12,682 nt of DNA from positions 1 through 12,682 of the forward strand of contig JAEDMC010000076.1 of the NCBI GenBank assembly GCA_016303225.1. Reading direction: 5' to 3'. Below, in pieces: positions 1 to 6,502 of the stretch; positions within the stretch are counted from its first letter, which is position 1; every line of letters begins with the position of its first letter. A program made the translations under genes and the position numbers. Below the pieces are notes generated by a model. It saw only the letters and a program-made list of their open reading frames with translations. It did not search any database and had not been told where the DNA came from. This DNA is from Kiritimatiellia bacterium. Its GTDB lineage: Bacteria; Verrucomicrobiota; Kiritimatiellia; RFP12; UBA1067.

Positions 1-210
1 TGAAAGCGTTTGGTCGGTCGGACTGTTGGCGGTTTTGGCGGTGACGCGCAAGTGGTTCAAGTTCTCGACCACACGATCAGCCTTCGCCGTCAGATGCTGC
101 GCGACAGCGGTCGCATATTGTGGCTGTCGCAGACATTGAAGTGCTGTCGCGGCATTGACGAGTGGTACGGAATATGGTACTATAAGGGCAAATACGGTAA
201 AGGAGTGCGC
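1..210 (-). other. Open minus-strand frame at left edge, possible gene fragment
   Basis: The minus strand is open for 70 codons from a stop at 213-211 down to the window edge and would continue beyond it. The second half reads like ordinary protein, with stretches such as AVAQHLTAKADRVVENLNHL and a normal mix of residues. The plus strand is also open here but reads as a Trp-, Cys- and Arg-rich string typical of an antisense frame. There is no ATG in the minus frame and no recognisable ribosome binding site, and the family is not recognised. It could be the tail of a gene that lost its 5' end where the toxin-antitoxin cassette now lies, or chance. No other gene is seen in 1-154. Confidence 0.2.
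155..183 (+). promoter_or_regulatory. Sigma70-type promoter of the toxin-antitoxin pair
   Basis: A -35 box TTGACG (155-160, five of six consensus bases) and a -10 box TACTAT (178-183, five of six) are separated by exactly 17 nt. Transcription would start near 190, giving a leader of about 23 nt that contains the AAAGGAG ribosome binding site at 199-205. In this family of modules the antitoxin usually binds its own promoter, so autoregulation is likely, but no clear palindromic operator was identified. Confidence 0.7.
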
Positions 211-212
211 TT

Positions 213-455
213 ATGCCAGTGATGACGGTTTCGGAGGCCCGCAAGGACCTGTTCGGGTTGATTGACGATGTTGCGGAGGAGCATCGCGGCTACTGCATTG
301 TCGGAAAGCGCAACCAGGCGGTGCTCTTGTCCATGGAGGACTGGAACGCCATTCAGGAGACGCTTTACCTCAATTCGTTTCCGGGACTGGCGAAGTCCAT
401 TCAGGACGGGATGCGCACACCGGTCAAGCGCTGTGCGAAGGAACTGAAGTGGTGA
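213..455 (+). CDS. Phd/YefM family antitoxin
   Basis: This 80-residue protein is the expected size for a Phd/YefM antitoxin. The N-terminal half shows the family pattern: the opening MTVSEARKDLFGLIDDV segment, then HRGYCIVGKRNQAVLLSMEDWNAIQET, which matches the usual 'I...G...AVL.S..DY.A..ETL' signature of the DNA-binding fold. The C-terminal half (about residues 52-80) is the part that normally wraps and neutralises the toxin. AAAGGAG at 199-205 lies 7 nt before the ATG at 213; a second in-frame ATG at 222 is possible. The stop codon overlaps the start of the toxin gene, so the two are translationally coupled. The protein is predicted to act in the cytoplasm as antitoxin and as DNA-binding repressor of its own promoter. 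The family call is secure; the subfamily is not resolved. Confidence 0.9.
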   Translation: MPVMTVSEARKDLFGLIDDVAEEHRGYCIVGKRNQAVLLSMEDWNAIQETLYLNSFPGLAKSIQDGMRTPVKRCAKELKW

Positions 456-715
456 GCTGGACGCTGGTCTATACGCATCAGGCGCAGAAGGACGCCAAGC
501 GACTGTCGGCTAGCGGATTGCGTCCCAAGGCAGAAAAGCTTCTTAAGGTCATCGCGGCGGATCCGTTCGCCGTCCCGCCTCCGTACGAGTCGCTGGTCGG
601 CAATCTCCAAGGTGCGATTTCGCGGCGCATCAACATCCAGCACCGGCTGGTCTATCAGGTCTTGGAATCGGAGCATGTCGTCAAGGTCCTGCGGATGTGG
701 ACGCATTATGAATAG
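449..715 (+). CDS. Txe/YoeB family toxin (ribosome-dependent mRNA endonuclease)
   Basis: This 88-residue protein has the RelE/YoeB fold pattern. The conserved core SRRINIQHRLVYQV (about 58-71) matches the YoeB 'SRRI..EHRLVYAV' block. Residues matching the known YoeB catalytic set are all present: Glu47 in the YESL segment, Arg66 in HRLVY, and His86-Tyr87 near the end. The C-terminus is THYE, so the His-Tyr pair is followed by one extra Glu, whereas E. coli YoeB ends in HY. YoeB toxins cut mRNA at the ribosomal A site. The start is GTG at 449 or GTG at 452, both overlapping the antitoxin stop at 453-455, with AAGGA at 438-442 as ribosome binding site. The overlap fits the usual antitoxin-first operon. 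All catalytic positions being intact suggests an active toxin. Confidence 0.9.
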   Translation: MVSWTLVYTHQAQKDAKRLSASGLRPKAEKLLKVIAADPFAVPPPYESLVGNLQGAISRRINIQHRLVYQVLESEHVVKVLRMWTHYE

Positions 716-720
716 TTGGT

Positions 721-1072
721 GTGCGAGGCAGGTACGAGGTGCATTGGTGCCGTGAAAATCACAACATCTTCGAGAACATGGTGGTGGTCGAAGCCGTCAA
801 GCACCGGCTCAATCAGGGGCTCGAACCGGACTGCTGGTTCTACCGCAACTCGTCCGGCTCGATCGAGGTCGATCTTCTGTTTGAGGATGGCGGCAAGCTT
901 CATCCGCGAGAGATCAGGAGTTCGTCCACCTTTTTCGTCCGACATGCGCGAGCATTTGGAGACTTTTAGCCGTCTGGCATCAAACGTTGCGCGGTCGCTG
1001 GTCGTCTACTCTGGAGAGACACATACCGACGTCGCTGTCAATTTCGCCGACGTGTCGGACTGGTGCCGATGA
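721..1072 (+). pseudogene. Remnant of DUF4143-type AAA ATPase, truncated and frameshifted
   Basis: The frame from 721 encodes a stretch matching the C-terminal DUF4143 domain of the AAA+ ATPase family: IFENMVVVEAVKHRL, then WFYRNSSGSIEVDLLFEDGG and LHPREIRSSSTFF, which parallel the family's 'ENFV..EL', 'FWR...G.EVDL(I)', and 'P.EIKS..T' blocks. This frame stops at 967-969. The expected continuation (SRLASNVARSLVVYSGE and ending in DWCR) is found in the next frame and runs to 1072. Removing one T from the TTTT run at 964-967 joins the two. The whole N-terminal AAA+ module (Walker A and B, about 300 residues) is absent. It starts only 6 nt after the toxin stop. This is a decayed remnant of a mobile accessory gene; a functional small product is unlikely. 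Confidence 0.7.
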
Positions 1073-1093
1073 TGAGGAACGTGCGGGTTTGAA

Positions 1094-2077
1094 GTGACAA
1101 CGAAGATGTTGAAAAGAATGCTATTTCTTGTTGTGAGCATTTTGATTACCTCGTCGGTTTTTGCCGCCGGTGGTAATCCGTTTTACGTCTGTGCGACGAA
1201 CGCCATTAAGAAAGCGGCGGAGGCGGGCCGCTGCCGATGGTCGAAGTCCTGCGGGCTTGAGTTATGGAATGACGATATTCTGCAGGACGAGCTGGCCGCC
1301 GAGCTGAGCAAGCGTGTGCCTGACGCTTATGCGGAGGCGAAGTCGTGCGCGGGCAACATGCACAACCCGAAGCTCAATGCGATTCAGTCGGACTTTTGCT
1401 TTGCGTTGCGGAATGCCCCCACTGTGAAGAGGATCGCTGACTATGCTGTGGACTGCGGTTTTTCGCCCGACGTTCAGGTCGCTGTCGAAAAGTTTGAGTT
1501 TATTGTGCGGCCTGATGGTAGGAGGTGCTTTCGCGGCATTGTGGGCTGCTGGAGCTTTATGACGAACGGCGCCGTGGTGCTGAGGGAGATGGTCGATGTT
1601 TTCCGTCGGCCGACGCGAGGAATCAACGACTGGGAAACGGGAAGTTGGAGCGTGCCAGACGGAAGTTGTTACTTCTCTCATTATTGCACGGAAACTGACG
1701 CGAACGGGGCGAAGAAGGAGGTCTATTTCTTCCGTCACGCGGAAAGAGTGCCCCAGTGCAGTTCCGGGGTGCAGAAGATTCGAGTGTTCCATGCGCCGTT
1801 GCCGTTCGAAGCGTTGGATCGTTCAAAGCTCTTTTCGCTTCTTTCAAAGAAGATGTGTGAAATTGCGTCCGATGAGATTTTGAAAACGCTTGGCCGTCCA
1901 GAGGCATTTGTCGAAGTGCCGCATCCGTGCTGTGGTCGGGCGGAACGGCTGTGGCGCTACGCTTACAACGACTCGTGCGACGACCGCAGGACCATCAGGC
2001 ACGAATTGCGGTTCTATCTGACGAATGCTGGAGTGGTTTCGCGATGGGAATGGGAGTCTACCTCCAAGGTCAATTGA
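1094..2077 (+). CDS. Secreted cysteine-rich protein of unknown function, possible BamE-like C-terminus
   Basis: The protein is not recognised as a whole. It begins with a clear signal peptide: a basic start (K4, K7, R8), a hydrophobic core about residues 10-19, and a VFA|A cleavage site near residue 24. The mature part of about 300 residues contains 15 cysteines, including a CC pair, which suggests disulphide bonds outside the cytoplasm. The last 60 residues (ILKTLGRPEAFVE, then RLWRYAY, then a strand pair ending GVVSRWEWES) resemble the BamE/SmpA fold, in which a 'LG.P' turn precedes strands ending in 'G.V...'; this is inference from pattern only. The start is uncertain: GTG 1094, ATG 1106 or ATG 1118 all keep a signal peptide, and none has a strong ribosome binding site. 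The composition is less GC-rich than the genes to its right, fitting an accessory gene. Confidence 0.65.
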   Translation: MTTKMLKRMLFLVVSILITSSVFAAGGNPFYVCATNAIKKAAEAGRCRWSKSCGLELWNDDILQDELAAELSKRVPDAYAEAKSCAGNMHNPKLNAIQSDFCFALRNAPTVKRIADYAVDCGFSPDVQVAVEKFEFIVRPDGRRCFRGIVGCWSFMTNGAVVLREMVDVFRRPTRGINDWETGSWSVPDGSCYFSHYCTETDANGAKKEVYFFRHAERVPQCSSGVQKIRVFHAPLPFEALDRSKLFSLLSKKMCEIASDEILKTLGRPEAFVEVPHPCCGRAERLWRYAYNDSCDDRRTIRHELRFYLTNAGVVSRWEWESTSKVN

Positions 2078-2162
2078 TCAACTGTGAACACTTGTTTTTC
2101 GTTAACATTTCCTTAACAGTGGTTCGCTACAATTTATGGCAGTTTCAATAAGCAGGGGGAAA

Positions 2163-2171
2163 TGATATACT
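2163..2171 (+). promoter_or_regulatory. Extended -10 promoter of the transporter operon
   Basis: TGA followed by TATACT (2166-2171, five of six consensus bases) forms an extended -10 element. At 17 nt upstream TTTCAA (2143-2148) is only a poor -35 box. The start of transcription would be near 2178, leaving a leader of about 24 nt that contains GAAAGGA (2185-2191), 10 nt before the ATG at 2202. The same nine bases, TGATATACT, recur at 10855-10863. Confidence 0.55.
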
Positions 2172-2201
2172 ACCCGAAAATTTTGAAAGGATGAGCAGTC
2201 A

Positions 2202-2915
2202 ATGCTAGAAGTCAAGAACCTGAAAAAGAACTTCGGTGACTTCCAGGCGGTGAAGGGCGTTTCCTTTAGCGTCAAGGAAGGCGAAGTGCTGGGCTTCCTG
2301 GGGCCGAACGGCGCGGGAAAATCGACCACCATGCGGATGATCACCGGCTTTCTGCCGCCGACGAGCGGCACGGCTGTCATCAACGGGCACGACATCACGT
2401 CCGATCCGGTTGCGGCGAAGGCCGACCTCGGGTACCTGCCCGAAGCGGCGCCGAGCTACCGCGCCATGACCGTGAAGGACTACTTGAAGTTCATCGCCGA
2501 GGTCCGCGGCAAGGGCTCGACGGACGTCGAGGCGGTGCTCAAGCTCGCGAAGCTCGAGGACAAGGCCGGTCAGACGATTGAAACCCTCTCGAAGGGCTAC
2601 CGTCAGCGCACCGCCTTCGCGGCGGCGATTTTGCATGATCCGAAGGTGCTGATCATGGACGAGCCGACGGACGGCCTCGACCCGAACCAGAAGTTTACGG
2701 TTCGCAACATGATCAAAGACATGGCCGCCAAGGGCAAGGCGATCATCATCTCGACGCATATCCTCGAGGAGGTCGATGCGGTCTGCACGAAGGTCGTTGT
2801 CATCTCCGACGGCGAGAAGAAGTTCGACGGCACGCCGGACGAGCTGAAGGCGATGGATCCGAGCGGCAAGCTTGACGTGGTCTTCCGCAACCTGACCATG
2901 AAGGAGGCGAAGTGA
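2202..2915 (+). CDS. ABC transporter ATP-binding protein, GldA-like
   Basis: This 237-residue protein is a complete ABC ATPase of usual length. It shows Walker A GPNGAGKST (34-42), signature LSKGYRQR (129-136), Walker B VLIMDE (149-154), D-loop GLDP (158-161) and switch His186. The Q-loop position carries Glu81 in GYLPE, as is common in the GldA/CcmA-type branch that serves ABC-2 permeases. It would hydrolyse ATP in the cytoplasm to power the permease encoded next. The ribosome binding site GAAAGGA lies 10 nt upstream. Its stop codon shares one base with the ATG of the permease gene, so the two are translationally coupled. The neighbours (fused permease/GldG and DUF4340) make a GldAFG-like transporter more likely than a drug or haem exporter. 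The transported substrate cannot be read from sequence. Confidence 0.93.
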   Translation: MLEVKNLKKNFGDFQAVKGVSFSVKEGEVLGFLGPNGAGKSTTMRMITGFLPPTSGTAVINGHDITSDPVAAKADLGYLPEAAPSYRAMTVKDYLKFIAEVRGKGSTDVEAVLKLAKLEDKAGQTIETLSKGYRQRTAFAAAILHDPKVLIMDEPTDGLDPNQKFTVRNMIKDMAAKGKAIIISTHILEEVDAVCTKVVVISDGEKKFDGTPDELKAMDPSGKLDVVFRNLTMKEAK

Positions 2916-5497
2916 TGAAGAACATTAAGGCAGTCTTCAAGCGAGAGTTCAAGTCCTACTTCGACTCTCCCGTCGCGTACGTCTTTCTGACGGCGTTCCT
3001 GGTGCTGATCGGGTTCATGACCTTCGGCGTCGCCATGTTCTACGAGCGCCGTCAGGCGGACCTGACGCCGTTCTTCTTCTGGCATCCGTGGGTGTACCTG
3101 CTGCTGGTGCCGGCGGCGACGATGGGCCTCTGGGCCGACGAACGCCGCAACGGCACGGCGGAGCTGATCCTCACGCTGCCGATGACGGTCTGGGACGTCC
3201 TTGTGGGCAAGTTCCTCGCCGCCTGGGCGTTCATGGGTGTCGCGCTCGGACTTACGTTCCCGGTCGCGATCACGGTCGGCTACCTCGGCTCGCCCGACTG
3301 GGGCACTGTCCTCTGCGGTTATGTGGGGTCGTTCCTCCTCGCGGGCGCGGCTTCGGCGGTCGGTGTCTTCGCGTCGACCCTCTCGCGTTCGAGCGTGGTC
3401 GGGTTCGTCATTTCGCTCGCAATGGTGTTCCTGCTCCTCATCGTCGGATTTGATCCGGTGACGACGGCGGTCGCCAACTGGGGCGTTCCCTCCGCGATCG
3501 TGAACGCGATCGCCGGCTGCTCGCTGCTGACGCACTTCGAAGCCCTGCGGCGCGGCGTCATTGACCTCGCGGACGTCGGCTATTACCTTGGTGTGATCGT
3601 CTTCATGCTCGCGGTTGCGAAGACCGTGACGGACGGACGGCGCGGCGCCTCGAAGGGCGCGGTCGGCCTCGTGGTCCTGGCGGTCATCGTCGTGGCGGCG
3701 GACTTCATCCTTGCGGCGCTCCCGCTCCGCGGCGACTTCACGGCCGAGAAGCTCTATACGCTTTCGGACGGCTCGAAGGCCGTTCTCGGCAAGCTCGAGA
3801 ACGAGGTCACCTTCAAGTACTACGTGAGCAGCTCCGCGGCGGACATGCCGATGGCGCTCAAGACCTACGCGACACAGGTCGGCAACCTCCTCAAGGAGTA
3901 CGAGCGCGCGGCAGGCGGCAACCTCACGGTCGAGACCTACGATCCGAAGCCTGACTCCGACGCCGAGGAATGGGCGCAGCGCTACGGCATCGAGCCGCAG
4001 ACGGTGAATCCGTTCGGCTCGCCGGTCTACTTCGGCATCACGGCCGTCTGCGGCGATCAGGAGCAGACGCTCGGTGTCCTCTCGCCCCGCACGGAGGCGA
4101 CGCTCGAGTATGACCTCACGCGTCTCATTACGCGCGTCGCGTGGCCGGAGAAGCCGGTCGTCGGCGTGATGACGTCGCTCAAGGACGTCATGGGCGGACA
4201 GATGAATCCGATGATGATGCAGATGGGGCAGCGTCCGCCGCAGGGCTGGGCCGCGTTCGCGGAACTCGCGAAGGACTATGAGGTGAAGCCCGTGATGCCG
4301 GACGTCGAGAAGATCGACGACGACATCAAGACGCTCGTCGTCCTCCACGCGAAGGACCTGTCCGACAAGACGCTTTATGCGATCGACCAGTTCGTTCTCC
4401 GCGGCGGCAAGCTGATCGCGTGCGTCGATCCGTTCTCGATCAAGGACATGATCGCCAGCCGCCAGCAGCAGAACCCGATGATGGGACAGATGGGCGGCAT
4501 GGACGGTCCGTCGACCCTCGGCAAGCTCTTTGACGCGTGGGGCGTCACGTTCGACACGGCGAAGATTACCTGTGACCTCGCGGCGGCGACGAAGCTCAAC
4601 AACGGACAGGGCGGCGTCGAGGACAATCCCGCCTTCCTGTCGCTTGGGCCGGCCAACATGGACAAGGGCGATCTCCTCGTCCAGCGCCTCTCGCAGGTGA
4701 TGTTCCCGTTCGCGGGCGCGTTCGCATTCGACGCGACGAAGGGCGCGGGCCTCACGTTCACGCCGGTCATCGTGACGTCGAAGGAGAACTCCTGCACGAC
4801 GGACAAGATGGCGATGCAGATGGGCGGCGGCGTCAAGGACATGGTTCCGGACGGTGCCGAGCGCATCCTCGCCGCACGCCTCGCGGGCACATTCAAGACC
4901 GCGTTCCCGAAGGGGCCGGACGGCACGAACGACGTCTCCAAGGCGCTTGCCGAGGGGAAGGGCTCGGTCATGCTGTTCGCCGACTCCGACTTCCTGGCGG
5001 ACGACTTCTGCGTCCGCATGATGAAGACGCCGTTCGGCAACATCCCTCAGCTCATCAACGACAACCTCTCGCTCTTCTCGAACGTGATCGAGCAGTTCGC
5101 GGGACGCGAGGAGCTGATCGGCGTGCGCAGCCGCGGCGCGTCCGACCGTCCGTTCATCGTCGTGAACGAGCTCGAAGCGCAGGCGATGCGCAAGTGGCAG
5201 CGCAAGCAGGCCGATCTCGAGGCGGAGCTGCAGATGACGCAGCAGCGTCTCCAGGCCCTGCAGAAGCAGAAGAGCGGCAACGAGCGCTTCGTTCTCTCGA
5301 AGGAGCAGCAGGACGAGATCGTCAAGTTCCGCAAGGCGCAGGCTGACACGAAGAAGCAGCTGAAGAACGTCCGCAAGGAGCTCACGGCTGGCATCGATTC
5401 GCTCGGCACGACCTTGAAGTGCATCAACATCGCGCTCATCCCGGTTTTGGTGGTGCTCTTCGGACTGTTCCGCGGTTTCGTGAGGAAGCGGGGGTGA
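2915..5497 (+). CDS. Fused ABC-2 permease and GldG-type auxiliary protein (GldF-GldG)
   Basis: This 860-residue protein joins two functions. Residues 1-270 form an ABC-2 / GldF-type permease with about seven membrane segments (roughly 20-43, 58-73, 99-123, 131-155, 161-178, 222-237, 248-269) and the cytoplasmic WADERRNGTAELILTLP motif typical of the family. From about 273 the sequence LRGDFTAEKLYTLSDGSKAVL opens a GldG / ABC_transp_aux domain that would lie outside the cytoplasm. Near the end are a coiled coil of about 75 residues rich in Gln, Lys and Glu (about 750-826), a final membrane helix (about 837-852) and a basic tail. Two Met-rich loops occur (4189-4233 and 4474-4503). The ATG at 2915 is preferred over the GTG at 2912 because AAGGAGG (2901-2907) sits 7 nt before it. 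It partners the ATPase upstream and the DUF4340 protein downstream. In gliding Bacteroidota GldF and GldG are separate proteins. Confidence 0.88.
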   Translation: MKNIKAVFKREFKSYFDSPVAYVFLTAFLVLIGFMTFGVAMFYERRQADLTPFFFWHPWVYLLLVPAATMGLWADERRNGTAELILTLPMTVWDVLVGKFLAAWAFMGVALGLTFPVAITVGYLGSPDWGTVLCGYVGSFLLAGAASAVGVFASTLSRSSVVGFVISLAMVFLLLIVGFDPVTTAVANWGVPSAIVNAIAGCSLLTHFEALRRGVIDLADVGYYLGVIVFMLAVAKTVTDGRRGASKGAVGLVVLAVIVVAADFILAALPLRGDFTAEKLYTLSDGSKAVLGKLENEVTFKYYVSSSAADMPMALKTYATQVGNLLKEYERAAGGNLTVETYDPKPDSDAEEWAQRYGIEPQTVNPFGSPVYFGITAVCGDQEQTLGVLSPRTEATLEYDLTRLITRVAWPEKPVVGVMTSLKDVMGGQMNPMMMQMGQRPPQGWAAFAELAKDYEVKPVMPDVEKIDDDIKTLVVLHAKDLSDKTLYAIDQFVLRGGKLIACVDPFSIKDMIASRQQQNPMMGQMGGMDGPSTLGKLFDAWGVTFDTAKITCDLAAATKLNNGQGGVEDNPAFLSLGPANMDKGDLLVQRLSQVMFPFAGAFAFDATKGAGLTFTPVIVTSKENSCTTDKMAMQMGGGVKDMVPDGAERILAARLAGTFKTAFPKGPDGTNDVSKALAEGKGSVMLFADSDFLADDFCVRMMKTPFGNIPQLINDNLSLFSNVIEQFAGREELIGVRSRGASDRPFIVVNELEAQAMRKWQRKQADLEAELQMTQQRLQALQKQKSGNERFVLSKEQQDEIVKFRKAQADTKKQLKNVRKELTAGIDSLGTTLKCINIALIPVLVVLFGLFRGFVRKRG

Positions 5498-5524
5498 AAG
5501 TTGTAGTCGGGAAAGGTAATTGAA

Positions 5525-6484
5525 ATGACAACGAAGAACTTGATTGTATTGGGTGCTGTGGCCGTTGTTCTCGGCGGTGCGGCGTATGTTCTGAACAGCG
5601 GGTCCAAGGGGACGGCGCCGAAGCTGAACGGCAAGGCGGTCGCCGCCGGGCTCAAGTTGGCGGACGTTGCCCGCATCGAGATCGGCGACAAGCTGAAGCT
5701 CGCCGCCGGCGACAAGGGCTGGACCGTCGAGACGCTGAACGGCTATCCGGCGGACCGCGAGAAGATCGCGGAGAACCTGCTGAAGCTCGCCGACCTCAAG
5801 GTCGGACAGCTCGTCCGCGGCAAGAAGCTCGAGAAGACGACCGCCGTCGTCCTCAAGGACGCGGCGGGCAAGGAGCTCGTGAACCTGCCGCTCGGCGAGA
5901 AGCACGCGAAGTGGGGGCACGGACGCTACGCGACGTTTGCGGGCGAGACGGTGCTCGTCTCCGATCAGCTCGACGCCTTCGAGGGCGATGTGAAGCAGTG
6001 GTGCAACGTCCGCATCGCGTCGATTCCGTCCGCGGACGTCAAGGCGGTCAGCTTCGCGCACGGCAAGGAGCTTGTGGAGCTCGAGAAGGGCACGAACAGC
6101 GTCTGGACGCTGAAGGGCCTGACGGCGAAGGAGGAGCTCGACTCCTCCAAGACCTACTCGCTTGACTCGGCGCTCGCCTATCTCGACTTCAACTCGGTTG
6201 CCGATTCGAAGCTCACGGAATCGGAGCTCGGCTTCACGACGGGCTATGTCTACACGGTGACCTACAGGGACGGGTCCAACACGGTGAAGCGCGTCGCCAC
6301 GGTCGGCAACCAGGTGAAGGACGGTTCCGACCGCTACTTCAAGCTCGACAACCAGGACTGGATCTTCACGATCTCCTCCTACGCGGCCGAGAACATGATG
6401 AAGTCCCGCAAGGACCTCGTCAAGGACAAGCCCGAGCCGAAGAAGGAGGAGCCCAAGAAGGAAGAACTGAAGAAGGCGAAGTGA
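5525..6484 (+). CDS. DUF4340 domain protein, membrane-anchored transporter accessory
   Basis: The 319-residue protein has an uncleaved-looking N-terminal membrane helix (about 6-23) followed by an extracytoplasmic region with the DUF4340 pattern: ADVARIEIGDKLKLAAGDKGWTV, a YPADREKIAENLLKLADLKV segment, then RYATFAGETVLVSDQL. The family is commonly encoded beside GldG-type proteins, and that is the arrangement here, 27 nt downstream of the fusion gene. The C-terminal tail (about 300-319) is a low-complexity run of Lys, Glu and Pro. GGGAAAGG (5509-5516) lies 8 nt before the ATG. It probably works at the outer face of the membrane as a subunit or adaptor of the transporter, but the biochemical role of DUF4340 is not established. 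It is the last gene of the operon; no intrinsic terminator is seen, and the next promoter begins 4 nt after the stop. Confidence 0.85.
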   Translation: MTTKNLIVLGAVAVVLGGAAYVLNSGSKGTAPKLNGKAVAAGLKLADVARIEIGDKLKLAAGDKGWTVETLNGYPADREKIAENLLKLADLKVGQLVRGKKLEKTTAVVLKDAAGKELVNLPLGEKHAKWGHGRYATFAGETVLVSDQLDAFEGDVKQWCNVRIASIPSADVKAVSFAHGKELVELEKGTNSVWTLKGLTAKEELDSSKTYSLDSALAYLDFNSVADSKLTESELGFTTGYVYTVTYRDGSNTVKRVATVGNQVKDGSDRYFKLDNQDWIFTISSYAAENMMKSRKDLVKDKPEPKKEEPKKEELKKAK

Positions 6485-6487
6485 TTA

Positions 6488-6496
6488 TGGTATAAT
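6488..6496 (+). promoter_or_regulatory. Extended -10 promoter giving a leaderless mRNA
   Basis: TGG followed by a perfect TATAAT (6491-6496) forms an extended -10 element, and ATG begins at 6503, just 6 nt later. RNA polymerase normally starts about 7 nt after the -10 box, which falls on the A of the start codon. There is no Shine-Dalgarno sequence between the promoter and the ATG, and no good -35 box (TGAAGA at 6468-6473 matches three of six). An identical arrangement precedes etfB. Confidence 0.7.
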
Positions 6497-6502
6497 GTCC
6501 CC

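Noticed and set aside
10..222. Plus-strand open frame of 70 codons at the left edge
   Set aside because: It is the codon-aligned complement of the minus-strand frame, is rich in Trp, Cys and Arg, has no ribosome binding site, and overlaps the promoter and start of the antitoxin gene.
716..1072. Plus-strand open frame of 118 codons as an independent gene
   Set aside because: Only its last 35 or so codons resemble a protein family (the end of DUF4143); the earlier part is the wrong frame of the same domain.
2078..2162. Terminator after the cysteine-rich protein gene
   Set aside because: Only a 5-bp AT-rich inverted repeat (GTTAA / TTAAC) is present and there is no stable hairpin followed by a T-run.
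2603..6061. Very long open frame (about 1150 codons) on the minus strand across the transporter genes
   Set aside because: Its translation is dominated by Arg, Asp, Glu, His and Leu, as expected from the complement of GC-rich sense codons. The plus-strand genes have full families, ribosome binding sites and coupled starts.
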